NCBI GenBank assembly: GCA_001970955.1
Contig: MPUH01000022.1
Coordinates: 1 to 64,000, forward strand
Length of the DNA stretch: 64,000 bases
Direction: 5' to 3'
Source of the DNA: Stentor coeruleus
Taxonomy: Eukaryota; Ciliophora; Heterotrichea; Heterotrichida; Stentoridae
Part shown: one piece after another, positions 32,511 through 41,913 of the stretch
Layout of the letters: each line of letters begins with the position of its first letter
Position numbering within the stretch: position 1 is the first letter of the stretch
Notes under the pieces: model-generated
Seen by the model: the letters and a program-made list of their open reading frames with translations, nothing else
What the model was told of the DNA's origin: nothing
Database searches by the model: none
Made by a program: the position numbers and the translations under genes

Positions 32511-33257
32511 TTATTCTTCTTGATATAAAGTCATTTCATTGTTTTCTAAATGTAAGCATTTTATTAACATCTCCCAATTCTCTGTTCCATTCATAAAATC
32601 CATTGCGTCTCCGAAACTAACTTCAACACTATACTGTTTATCATATTTTTCTGTACATGCCACAATTCTTATAAGCTCTTTACCTTTGAAAATTTCAACA
32701 AGATAAGAATTTCTATCAAAAAAAACAATTTGCTTAAATACAAGTTTTTTTATATCAACTTTCAGTGGAGAAAGTTTTCTTTGACTTCCTAAAGCAAATT
32801 TTTTTTTATTTCTTGGCTGTGTGCTATGAGAAAGGTTTTTTGGGTATTTTATGTTAGGTTTAGGAGTTGTGATTACAGAATAAGCTTCTGAGGATTTATG
32901 GCTATTAAGTTTGTTTGGAATTTTTATTTTTTCTTTAGATATGCTTTTGAGAAATTTATTGTTTTTTTGCACGTTGATTGAAAGACCATTTGGAACGTAG
33001 GAATGGTTATTTGACTTCATTATTCTGTGTATTTTTTCTACAAGTATCCTATTTTCTCTTTCAATCTCAGTATATTTTTCTAATTTTCAATTACCTTCTT
33101 GCATTAGTTCTTTCTTCCTATTAACCTTTAAATGTGTGTATTGAGGTTTAAGATATAATTTTCCTGAATGTTTAGGCTGATGGATAATATCATCAACATT
33201 AATCCTATAAGATTCTTTTCTAATTGGTTTTCCGTCGTAGCTAAAATTAAATAGCAT
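32511..33257 (-). CDS. CFAP97/hemingway-domain ciliary protein, two exons
   Basis: 243 residues. Exon 1 (33095-33257) starts MLFNFSYDG. A 15-base intron (GTAATTGAAAATTAG, 33080-33094, after codon position 1) is removed. The junction creates KKELMQEEKYTEIERENRIL, then VEKIHRIMKS, which fits the CFAP97/hemingway signature of a short helix with E-I-E-R-E-N-R-x-L-x-x-K-I-x-x-I-M. Proteins with this motif are axonemal or needed for motile cilia. The rest is basic and disordered up to a folded C-terminal third (VFFDRNSYLVEIF, KELIRIVACTEK, VEVSFGDAMDFM). The stop of EED lies only 23 bases upstream. The name rests on the motif across the splice junction, which supports the intron call. Confidence 0.78.
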
Positions 33258-33280
33258 ATTAGAGTATAAATTTTACCAAA

Positions 33281-34438
33281 CTACTTAATTAAATATACTT
33301 GTAAATCTCCAATATGATTAGTACTAACAAGATAATCTCCAGTAAATGCTAACCCCCTAACAATTCCTTCAGACTTTGGACTTGAAACTTCCAAAACAGT
33401 TTTTCTTTCCCATGAAAGCGAATAAAGATAACATTCTCCTGACAACCCTCCAACAGCAAGATATCCTTTTTGTGGATTTATAGCAAATTTCACATTAATC
33501 TCTAGGGTTATCGGCAAAGATATTAACTGTATTATCGTAATTTCAACATTAATCAAATGATTTGTTTTCCAAATCACAAGGTCTCCATGTTGACTTTTAG
33601 AAATAATCAGATTTTTATAAAACTTAACACAATCAACATATCCCAAATGTATCCGGTTTTCTGAATGAACAGGTTTTAAAATTTCTTTTGTTGGGAAATT
33701 ATCTCCAACCCACTGTTTTGAAAAATCTTGTAAATTTTTCAGTCCAGTTAATGACCAGAATTTTACAGTACTATCTTTTCCCCCAGATGCACATAAACAT
33801 TGATCTTTATGTAAATCTAAAGTAAGAACTCCTTGTGTATGATTTTTAAATACAGTTACAACAACTCCATTTATAATATTCCACATCCTTACACTTAAAT
33901 CTTCACTAGCACTAAGTAAAAAACTACATTCTTTCTGCATAAACTGTAAACAATTTACTGATTTCATATGTCCTTCTAAAGTTTTATGTATATTATAATT
34001 ATGAATATTAATAATATAAATAAAACCAAGATACCCCCCAACAGCTAATAATGGACATCCTCCAATTAACCCCCAAGTCAAACATAAATTTTCTTCTCTA
34101 AGGTTTTTATGAGTATAAAGCTGAGAAAGTTCAAAGTCATAATCCATAATCATAACTTTTGATTCTCCACATATTGCTATAAGATCTCTATTGAAATTAT
34201 AATATTCAATAAAACAACTTGAAAGTGAACAAATGTCTCTTATTTTTATATATTTTTTCATATATTGTTTACGAAGAAGGAATATATCATTTGCAGGCTC
34301 ATCAGGTAAATCGTCAACAGTTTCAAATTCAACTATGTTTTTGTTTTGTCCTGGTAATGCTATGTTATGTGAACAAAGTATTTTATCAGGGTTTATATGC
34401 TCAATTTTCCTTAGTAAGTCATCTGTGGTATTAGCCAT
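33281..34438 (-). CDS. EED: EED/ESC, WD40 subunit of Polycomb repressive complex 2
   Basis: 385 residues, WD40 propeller throughout. EED/ESC binds trimethylated H3K27 and stimulates the Ezh-type methyltransferase. Family features beyond generic WD40 are visible: CPLLAVGGYLGFIYIIN matches the LLAVAGSRGIIRIIN region, VNCLQF and LLSASEDLSVRMWN match the next blade, and the loop with HLGYVDCVKFYKNLIISKS matches HRNYVDCVRWLGDLILSKS, the most diagnostic stretch of EED. The final blades (FAINPQKGYLAVGG, TGDYLVSTNHIGDL) close the ring. The N-terminal 70 residues are divergent. In ciliates PRC2-type complexes act in heterochromatin and, in species studied, in developmental DNA elimination. It sits in a tight array, 35 bases after the upstream gene and 23 bases before the CFAP97-domain gene. 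Confidence 0.85.
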   Translation of the reverse strand: MANTTDDLLRKIEHINPDKILCSHNIALPGQNKNIVEFETVDDLPDEPANDIFLLRKQYMKKYIKIRDICSLSSCFIEYYNFNRDLIAICGESKVMIMDYDFELSQLYTHKNLREENLCLTWGLIGGCPLLAVGGYLGFIYIINIHNYNIHKTLEGHMKSVNCLQFMQKECSFLLSASEDLSVRMWNIINGVVVTVFKNHTQGVLTLDLHKDQCLCASGGKDSTVKFWSLTGLKNLQDFSKQWVGDNFPTKEILKPVHSENRIHLGYVDCVKFYKNLIISKSQHGDLVIWKTNHLINVEITIIQLISLPITLEINVKFAINPQKGYLAVGGLSGECYLYSLSWERKTVLEVSSPKSEGIVRGLAFTGDYLVSTNHIGDLQVYLIK

Positions 34439-34473
34439 TTTCTTTATTTTTAGATTATTTTAAAAAATTTAGA

Positions 34474-35907
34474 TTATACATCAAATGATATTCTACTAGA
34501 ATGTTTTTTTTGTCTTCTTGTGGACATTCTAAATTCGAAATTAGAGTTTACTCGTTCAAACATTTGTCTTTTTGTTAATGGGTATTTAAATGATTCAATA
34601 CTTTCATTGATGTCAAATTCTTCAATTGCTTGAAAATGAGAACTTTGTAATACTAGTCTTTGTTTAACACTTTTACTACGAATAAGATGGGTGTTGATTG
34701 CATTAACTAAATATGGACGATTTGTTTTTATATATTCGAGAGAAATTTTTGTTGCTGAAATATGCTCTTCAAAATTTTTAAGGACTTCAATAATGTTTTT
34801 ATATGCATGTTTACCTAGTGTTATTGGTTTCCCTGAAAGTAACTCGATTGATTTTGCGATGATGATACAAGATTTCGAAAGACTATCTCTAATTTGTTGA
34901 AGGCTTTTATTAGATTTATCGATTTTGTCTGTAAAAGTATTGTGGGCAGTTTTGATTGATGATATTTTCGATGATAAATTATCAGACTCCTTAATTTTAC
35001 TTTTGTTTAAATTTTTCAGCTCATTTTCTATTTGTTCGTTGGTTTTCTGTATTTTTTCAAGCTGAAATGAAAGTTCATTAAAATAAACTTTTAATTCATG
35101 TTGTTGGCTTTCACTTTTTATAAATATTGTGGCAATTTCATTTGGATCATTAACACCACTTGCAGAACTAACTTCTATAAAAACTTGCTTCAAATATTTA
35201 CGATGTTTAATAAAGTCTTCAAGATCCTTTTTTTTTTCATTACATTTCTATATATCCATTACTTTTTTCCATGAAAAATTGTTCATTTTTAATATGTTTA
35301 AGGTTTGAACAGGGTCGATATGCATATATTCATTTTCTTCTAATCTTAATTCAAGCATGTTTATAAAATCTTTCCTTCTAGTCTTAGATGTGTTTATATG
35401 AATACTCAGCTCTGATGCTTTTTTTTCGAAATTTACTCTAATATCATCACTTTTACCTCTCATTTTCTTAAGACGACTCTCAGATTTAATATTCAAATCA
35501 GAATAATCTCTTGATAGTGAATGAACTTTCCTTGATTTGCTTTTGTTTTTGTTGATTTCTGATTTATACTTGTAGAACTTCTCTTTGGCTATCATTTTCT
35601 CTTTGCGTATTGCATCGATTTTCTGTCTAAGAATTTCGTTCTCAAGACTTATTTTGTTTAAAGATGCAGATTCAAGTACAAGATCTTTTTCTAGCTTAGA
35701 AATTGTTGATTTTAATAGCGTGCTTTGTATAAAAGGTAACTTCGCATCTTTTTCAAGTGCTGAGATTTTAGCATCTAAAGCATTTCCCTGACGCTTTTCG
35801 TTCTCTAGTTGTATCATAAAAAACTCTATTTGCTGTTGTATTGAATCATTAATTCTATCTCTTTTCACAGATATTTTAGATGGACTTCTTGAATGTTGTA
35901 TGCTCAT
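34474..35907 (-). CDS. Coiled-coil protein, possibly outer-dynein-arm docking type
   Basis: 472 residues in two exons joined by removing GTAATGGATATATAG (35248-35262, phase 0); splicing links FSWKK to KCNEKKKDLEDFIKHRKYL. Nearly the whole protein is coiled coil. The stretch SLENEILRQKIDAIRKEKM, followed by EKFYKYKSEI, resembles the LR.EID.LRKER...Y.KLE.E signature of the ODA docking proteins (CCDC63/ODAD1/ODA1 family), and the basic, Ser-rich N terminus is also compatible. The later half is less regular and ends with a basic tail (RRQKKHSSRISFDV). The family assignment is weak; a general axonemal or basal-body coiled coil is safer. The two halves would look like separate genes if the 15-base intron were missed. 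Confidence 0.68.
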
Positions 35908-36881
35908 CTTCTCAAATTTATCTTTTCATAACATTTTTCTTCGAAAACTTTCTCTATATATTCACAAATTCTTATAACAATAAGATATTAGTACTTTTAA
36001 TTTCTTTTGGTGTATAAAAATACTTAAATTTATATAATTGACTATTAACTTCATATAAAAATCTGAACTGAATAGCTTTTTATAATAAAATAACTGATTA
36101 TTTTTACTAAAAAAATTTATTAAATTGGTAAAGTTGCTTTTTTTTTCTTAGTTTTTCCTAGTAGATGCTGATAAAAAGTATAAGAATATTGGTTTTTTCT
36201 AACTAAATTTTTATAGTCTTCTTGGATTTTTTCAAATTTTGCGATATTGTGCTACCTGAAGTAAAACTTTGCTCCAATACACTTTCTAAAAAAAATCCAT
36301 CAAATTATCTTTCTTTATCCAGTTGCTTTTTTATTTCCCAAACTATTCATTACAGACTTTATCTTTTTATTTTTGAAATGTATTATTCTGGGGTTTTTGT
36401 GAGTATTTAAAACTTCTTCTCCGTTATATGCATTTCCCCACAAGTTTTGAATCTTTATTTTTTCTTCCTCGCTGCTTCAGTAATAATGTTTATGATATTT
36501 GTGTATATTGCTTAAGTGTTATTGACAAATTGTTATTTCTTAACTATATCTGCTTATCATATCCTGATATTTTTTTCTGTTTTCTGTTTTTTTAATGGGT
36601 TGACGTTGAATCTTTCTTTTTTCTGATCCCTAGGGTGCATAAGTCTTAATAATTTAAGATGTCTGTGATCCCTAAAACAGATGATTGCATCATAGTGATA
36701 AGTGGTTGTCCTCAAGTGCACAGGCTGCTTATAAATCTTTGATTAAACTACTGGGTTTTTTTATCAATCTGTTTTGTCGTATTTTATCACTATTGCATAC
36801 TTCATCACGTATTGCTCCAGAGTAAGCCATCTTAGAAAACCTTCAAAATTAAAAACCTCTATAAATTAGTATTTGATAAAA
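35908..36881. other. Divergent intergenic block, possible RNA or decayed gene
   Basis: About 970 bases between divergent genes. Bases 36600-36830 are less AT-rich than normal spacers here. The + strand shows small inverted repeats (TCTTAA/TTAAGA at about 36643-36658; ATGAT/ATCAT at about 36681-36693) and then a run of seven T after GGG near 36755, which could end a polymerase III transcript. The - strand has a 32-codon open start (MAYSGAIRDEVCNSDKIR...) and, in another frame, about 62 open codons. Neither reading is established. Confidence 0.4.
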
Positions 36882-37844
36882 ATGACTGAGAATTTCAAAC
36901 TTGCACAGATTCTAAACCGACCTGCAAACGATTACCTAACCTGTAGAGGGTTTAACATGGCTAGGGAATTCGAAGCTGGTATTCAGGGCCTTTTATTAGC
37001 AATAGCCTCAGGGATTCTTGAAAGCCTAATATTCGCTCAAAAGACAGACTCATGTAATCTTTTTTATTGGAAGAAATTCGAAACAACTACAATGCAAAAT
37101 GCTAAGGATTCTGGATGGAGTGCTCCATTTCTTGAAAATTTACTTAATCAAATATCATCAGGAACTGCTGATATAAACACTTATAATAAAGCAGTAAAAA
37201 CAAATGCAGAAGATGAGTCTAATCAAATATTAACTATGTCATGTTACTTGTTATCTATTTTTGAAAGTGTTGATGAAGAAACAATTCTTAGTTTCTTTCC
37301 TAAATTATCAGAAACACTCAATTTAAAGATAAAAATTCATTCAGATACTGAACCACAAAGATATTATTATAACAAGGATTCGAATTATCTTAGAATTTCA
37401 CTTTTAAAGAAAAATAATGGTTCTTATTGTATTCTTTATAAATCAAGTCCGGAAAATTATTATAAAGACCGCCAAATGAATAAGAAAAAAATCAACATGT
37501 CTCAAATAGAGTCTCTTATTACTGAAGCGTTGTCTTTTACTGATAGTTGCCAATTGACTTTAGAAGAAATTGAAAAAATTAAGTCTATTTATTCTGATCT
37601 GAGAAAAATGTCACCAAAGCTTTATGATTTTGAAGAAAAACTTATGAAAGCATGTAATTTTTATTTAGTATATAATACCAAATGCGCTTCTTGTAGTAAT
37701 AAAACTTGGTTTCAGCTAAATTGTGGGTGTTTTATGTGCCAAAGCTGTGGGAAAAACCATTATTTAATGTCTCAATGTTCAACTTGCAATGCGGTACTAA
37801 CAAGTCGTGACATGGAGATTATTCAAAAAATGCAGTCGAATTAG
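36882..37844 (+). CDS. Otubain-like protein with C-terminal RING-type finger (tentative)
   Basis: 320 residues from the ATG at 36882. The region up to about residue 200 shows weak otubain (OTU, peptidase C65) features: a short YLTCRGFN segment where OTUB proteins have the Cys box TRGDGNCF, and LNLKIKIHS...YLRISLLKKNNGSYCILYK where they have SIQVEYMD...YLLYRPGHYDILYK. If the alignment is right, both the catalytic Cys and the His (H in PGHYDILY, Ser here) are gone. The last 60 residues contain C-x2-C, C-x-C-x2-C-x2-C-x3-H and C-x2-C spacing (CASCSNKTWFQLNCGCFMCQ), a RING-type zinc finger. A dead otubain fold with a RING would be a ubiquitin reader or ligase. It is followed by a ZNF598-type ligase on the same strand, 200 bases away. 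Confidence 0.55.
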   Translation: MTENFKLAQILNRPANDYLTCRGFNMAREFEAGIQGLLLAIASGILESLIFAQKTDSCNLFYWKKFETTTMQNAKDSGWSAPFLENLLNQISSGTADINTYNKAVKTNAEDESNQILTMSCYLLSIFESVDEETILSFFPKLSETLNLKIKIHSDTEPQRYYYNKDSNYLRISLLKKNNGSYCILYKSSPENYYKDRQMNKKKINMSQIESLITEALSFTDSCQLTLEEIEKIKSIYSDLRKMSPKLYDFEEKLMKACNFYLVYNTKCASCSNKTWFQLNCGCFMCQSCGKNHYLMSQCSTCNAVLTSRDMEIIQKMQSN

Positions 37845-38050
37845 ATAGAATTATTATTTAGTTTAGATAATAGAAATTTTATTGATGTTTAATAAGAATG
37901 ATATACATAATTCAATAACAATTTGCTTAAAATTCGTTTTAATAATAACTTAAATCTTTTATTATGAATATAAATCTATAATAAGTTGATATAAATCTTA
38001 CGCTTATAATAGTTACAAATGTGCTTATAAGTTTTTTTTTTTATAGATAA

Positions 38051-40153
38051 ATGGAATGCGATTTATGTACAGAATCTTTCAACAACTACTGCCTTACAGA
38101 ATGCGGGCACAAGTCAATATGCTCACTTTGCTGGTATCGATTAAGAGGGATTCTACAAAAAACCGCTTGTCCTGTATGCAGACAAGAATGCCAAACCATG
38201 TTTGTTACTCCGAATCCGCATTTATCTTATGATCAAGCTATTAGTACTTTGTGGGGAGATACATATAAAGGTTTTATTTTTGATGAAGTATCCATCATGC
38301 ATTTCGAAAACAAATCTGAACTTCTTCGTTTACAGAACTATCGCAAGTTAACATGCAAAATCTGTAAAACCGAATGCAAAAATTTCAAGCTTTTCAAAGA
38401 TCATCTATTATCTTTACATAACCTGAGAATCTGTGAACTATGCACCCAAAACAATAAATTATTCCCTTCAGAGCAAGAGATTTACACTGACAACGAAATT
38501 AAAACACATAGAACTACTCTACACGTCCAATGCAACCTATGCAACTTCTTCTTTTATGATCAAAGAGAACTACTTTCTCATATCAAATCACAACATTTTT
38601 TCTGTGAACTTTGTGCAGTTGAAAAACGTACAGCCTTTTCAAACTATTTTGACTTAGAATATCATTTTAGGCAAGCCCATTATTTATGTGAAGTAGAGTT
38701 TTGTAAGAGGAAAAAGAATGTTGTATTTATGACATATGATGACTTAAAAGATCATTATCGATATAATCATATTGGTATTAGGATTCCTGATCCAGTATTT
38801 GCATTTAAAGTTCGTGAAGAAGTGAAAGATGCTGTTGTTTTTGATGATGGGATGGCAAAACCTTTTTCAACTCAGAAAATTAACGAGAGGAATATTGACT
38901 CTGAGTTTCCAGCTCTTGCTCCAGAACCTGTTCCAACAAGGATATTAGATTATTCTAGGATAAAAAATCAGCAAGGTCCAAAGAAACAAAATGCATATCC
39001 AATAAGCTATAATAGCAATAATTTAAGTCATTCTCCACAGAAAGATAATAAGAAAAAAGATAAACCTTATAAAGAACCTAAAGAATTTAAAGAAGAAAAA
39101 GGAAAATCAGCTAATAAATCTTTGATGGAACTTGATAAATATATTGCTAGGCTTAATAACTCACATATTTCTCTTGATCAGTTTATTTTTTGGATTTTTG
39201 ATCAGAATATTACAATAGATAATCAATTTATTAGTTATATAAGAAGAAATGTTTTATCAAATTCGTATCAAGAGAGGATTATTCAAGTTTTAATGAACCC
39301 AGTTAATAAAGAAAGAAGGTCTGAACCACCTTTTATTGTGCAGAATAAGTTTCAAGAAGAAGAAAAAATACAGCCTGCTTTTATTCAAAAAAAGCATCAA
39401 AATGAAGAAAAAGGACAACAAAACTCTCCTGTTATTCAGAAAAAACCTCAAGAAGAAGAAAAATTCAGCCCAAAGCCTCAACCTGCCCAGAAAAAACCTC
39501 AAGAAGAAAGAAAAAATCATACTAAACCCCCTGCACAAAACAAATATGTTGAAGAAAAACAGGCTCAAAAAACCCAAGAAACTTCCATAAGGTCTGCAAA
39601 CACTATTCCTAATCAATCAATTATCCAAAATACTCTAGAAAATATTGTTATTTTAAACAATGGGCTTATTAACGTTAAATATTTTACAGAATGTTTACTC
39701 TCATTTACACCTAGAGAACAAATTGATTCAATAAAACAAATTATCAGAGAGCATGTTCAACCTGAAAATATGATAAAAAAAGTTCTTAATACTTTGGATT
39801 TTATGTTATTAAAAATGATTAAAAATAAAGATTATCCATCATTATCTGAGCAAAAACCTGTTATTAAATCTCCTTTAGAATCAATTCAAGATAATATGAA
39901 ACATCTTAACTCAGGTTTGATGACAGTTAAAGAATTTTTACTTTTATGTGAAGGATTAAGTCAAAGTGAAGCTTTAGATATAGTAAAATCTATAAGTTTA
40001 AGTGTCTACAATTCAAATATTTCTTCACAAATAATTCGATCTTTAGAGACTAAGTATTTATTAAACAATTATCAAGAAAATTTTCCAAGCTTAAGAATGA
40101 TTAATTTGCCTCCAGAGCCTAAAAAAATCCCATATCCTAAAAAAAGAAAATAA
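38051..40153 (+). CDS. ZNF598/Hel2-type RING E3 ligase (ribosome quality control)
   Basis: 700 residues. The N terminus is a RING finger (MECDLCTESFNNYCLTECGH, then SICSLCW and CPVCRQ). It is followed by a string of C2H2-type fingers at about 95-245, including CKICKTECKNFKLFKDHL, CNLCNFFFYDQRELLSHIKSQH and a Cys-Glu-Val-rich finger CEVEFCKRK followed by DLKDHYRYNH. RING first, then this series of short C2H2 fingers, is the ZNF598/Hel2 layout; these ligases ubiquitinate 40S proteins on collided ribosomes. The centre (about 300-520) is a Lys/Gln/Pro-rich disordered region with imperfect repeats of the type PVIQKKPQEEEK, and the C-terminal third has two similar helical modules. A long antisense open frame under the repeats is a composition effect. 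Confidence 0.85.
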   Translation: MECDLCTESFNNYCLTECGHKSICSLCWYRLRGILQKTACPVCRQECQTMFVTPNPHLSYDQAISTLWGDTYKGFIFDEVSIMHFENKSELLRLQNYRKLTCKICKTECKNFKLFKDHLLSLHNLRICELCTQNNKLFPSEQEIYTDNEIKTHRTTLHVQCNLCNFFFYDQRELLSHIKSQHFFCELCAVEKRTAFSNYFDLEYHFRQAHYLCEVEFCKRKKNVVFMTYDDLKDHYRYNHIGIRIPDPVFAFKVREEVKDAVVFDDGMAKPFSTQKINERNIDSEFPALAPEPVPTRILDYSRIKNQQGPKKQNAYPISYNSNNLSHSPQKDNKKKDKPYKEPKEFKEEKGKSANKSLMELDKYIARLNNSHISLDQFIFWIFDQNITIDNQFISYIRRNVLSNSYQERIIQVLMNPVNKERRSEPPFIVQNKFQEEEKIQPAFIQKKHQNEEKGQQNSPVIQKKPQEEEKFSPKPQPAQKKPQEERKNHTKPPAQNKYVEEKQAQKTQETSIRSANTIPNQSIIQNTLENIVILNNGLINVKYFTECLLSFTPREQIDSIKQIIREHVQPENMIKKVLNTLDFMLLKMIKNKDYPSLSEQKPVIKSPLESIQDNMKHLNSGLMTVKEFLLLCEGLSQSEALDIVKSISLSVYNSNISSQIIRSLETKYLLNNYQENFPSLRMINLPPEPKKIPYPKKRK

Positions 40154-40283
40154 TAAACACTAATTCATTTCGATAGCAAAAATAACATTAGAAATAATAA
40201 AAAATGTTATAGTTTTTACTATGAAAATCTATTAGAAACAATTCAATTATCCAATATTTTTTCTTAAAGATAAAATCTAATAA

Positions 40284-41258
40284 CTAAATATAATAAACTC
40301 TTAAGTTTTCTCTATAAAGATCTTCAATAACATTTCTTGAATCAATCTTTATTCCAGCAAGTTTCTTTGTATCATTAATCCCAAGTTGAATTTCAGATTC
40401 TAAATTAGCTTTAGTAAAATTCAATGGAAGTAAACCCCCAGGCATTGGTTCAGAAGGATAAATTGTATAACGAAAATAAGCTTTAGGATAAGCAATAGCC
40501 GCATTATAAGCCCACCAAGTTGTTTCATCATAAGATATAATTTGTCTAATTCTACTAAAAACTTCAAAAGTCTTAAACTTAGTTTCAATAGGTAATGGTT
40601 GTCCTCCAAAGTCAAAAATCATATCAACTACAACATTATCTTCATTTGTTATTTGTAAACATCTTTCAATCCCTGAAAAAACATCTTGATTTATTATACA
40701 TCCACCATCTGCCCAAGTATAACCTTCAAAAATCCTTGGAGGGAAAAAAAAAGGTGGTGAAGCTGAACATAAAACAGCATCAACAATTGCTCCTCCAACA
40801 GATTCATTGAAATTACCAAACATTCCAGTATCTAAATTAGTTGAACCTATTGTAACATTTCTGTTAATACCATACTTGAAATCTGCTGTTAAAGTTTCTA
40901 CAAGTGGGTCTGTGTTAAGAAGTCCTCTTTCAAAAAGAAGACCTTGAATGTATCCACCTGGCCATTCTTTAAAAACATTTGATGAACCATTGATACTAAG
41001 CCAGAGATTTATTAAGTTGTTAGACATTGCTACTTCTTGGCCCATTGGGAATTGTAATACACCTAAAGAATTTAGTGAACCAGCTGATATACCGCTGACT
41101 ACGTTCCACATTACATCTTCAGGATTTGAAATGTTTACTAAACCCCAAATTGCCCCTGCTTCATAAGCACCAAGACTACCTCCACCTTCTAAAGATAAAG
41201 TTCTACAGATTTGTGAGGATGATAGTTGAATTAGAACAATCAGTAAAGGTAAGGCCAT
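40284..41258 (-). CDS. Secreted patatin-like phospholipase
   Basis: 324 residues. The first 15 residues (MALPLLIVLIQLSSS) form a signal peptide, so the enzyme should enter the secretory pathway. The patatin core is complete: an oxyanion glycine stretch EGGGSLGAYEAGA at about 24-36, the nucleophile elbow GISAGS with Ser58-Ser59 context at 56-61 (nucleophile expected at Ser58), and the catalytic DGG at 184-186 in WADGGC. Patatins use a Ser-Asp dyad to hydrolyse acyl chains from phospholipids. No membrane anchor or other domain is visible. It converges on the ZNF598 gene. Secreted phospholipases in ciliates may go to lysosomes, food vacuoles or extrusive granules; which applies here cannot be told. 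Confidence 0.9.
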   Translation of the reverse strand: MALPLLIVLIQLSSSQICRTLSLEGGGSLGAYEAGAIWGLVNISNPEDVMWNVVSGISAGSLNSLGVLQFPMGQEVAMSNNLINLWLSINGSSNVFKEWPGGYIQGLLFERGLLNTDPLVETLTADFKYGINRNVTIGSTNLDTGMFGNFNESVGGAIVDAVLCSASPPFFFPPRIFEGYTWADGGCIINQDVFSGIERCLQITNEDNVVVDMIFDFGGQPLPIETKFKTFEVFSRIRQIISYDETTWWAYNAAIAYPKAYFRYTIYPSEPMPGGLLPLNFTKANLESEIQLGINDTKKLAGIKIDSRNVIEDLYRENLRVYYI

Positions 41259-41646
41259 TATTTTTACAAACTGGTGAAGTTATTAGAACAAATATATCAA
41301 TTTTTGTTAAAGATAATTTACTTGCTATTAGAAGCTGAATAGAATATAAATAGGCTAATAAATACAAGTNCTATTAGAAGCTGAATAGAATATAAATAGG
41401 CTAATAAATACAAGTCCTTTAAGTTACTTATACAACACTTAAACAACTATTTTCAAAACCATACTTAAAACAATTCCCAAAATTCATTAACCATTAATAC
41501 CAACCTTCCATAAAGCATCACTAAAAACAAAAAAATAATTAAAAGTAAAATCTCATATCATTCAAAGCATCTAATAATTTTCTATAAGATGGTCAAAAAA
41601 TGATCATATATACCAAGTCTATTTTAGATGAATTATAATAAATAAA
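41259..41646. other. Divergent intergenic region holding an assembly join
   Basis: 388 bases between the divergent patatin gene and the next small gene. It contains a single N flanked by identical 45-base sequences. The left part is C-poor and the right part C-rich, as expected for two promoters facing away from each other. Confidence 0.6.
41325..41415. repeat. 45-base direct duplication around one N, likely assembly artefact
   Basis: Bases 41325-41369 and 41371-41415 are identical and are separated only by the unresolved base at 41370. Such an exact overlap with one N between is what an assembler leaves when two overlapping contigs are joined without merging. The true sequence probably has one copy. 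Confidence 0.85.
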
Positions 41647-41913
41647 ATGGCTCTTAACAGGTTGCTTATCAAGATTCCAAAAAATATCAACGTACCCCAT
41701 GTAAGCCAAATCAGAGAAGATGCAAGATCTCATACGGTTATTGTTAACTCTATTGGTTTTTTAGTATTAGGGTGGTTTGCTACTATTATTATCGCCAACT
41801 TTCCAGTGACATTTGGACCAAAGCGAGTTGAGAGCAGAGCTTTCCCAGACTATGCTTCAGGTCAAGTCTTTACTGAGTTCAGGACTGTTGATAGGTCCTT
41901 TAGCTTTATCTAA
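41647..41913 (+). CDS. Small single-helix membrane protein
   Basis: 88 residues. A basic N terminus (MALNRLLIKIPKNINV) is followed by a single transmembrane helix at about 31-53 (VIVNSIGFLVLGWFATIIIANF) and a polar 35-residue tail. Size, the basic amphipathic start and one helix resemble accessory subunits of mitochondrial inner-membrane complexes, which are often lineage-specific in ciliates, but I cannot assign it. Codon content is denser in G and C than the spacers around it, which supports coding. The ATG follows an AT-rich leader and the stop is TAA. Confidence 0.65.
   Translation: MALNRLLIKIPKNINVPHVSQIREDARSHTVIVNSIGFLVLGWFATIIIANFPVTFGPKRVESRAFPDYASGQVFTEFRTVDRSFSFI

Noticed and set aside
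36222-36410. 62-codon + strand frame in the divergent spacer
   Set aside because: T-rich, low-complexity, no family signal; not better than chance.
39290-39616. Long antisense open frame rich in Phe and Leu under the ZNF598 gene
   Set aside because: It mirrors the Lys/Glu/Gln-rich repeats of the sense protein; composition alone keeps it open.
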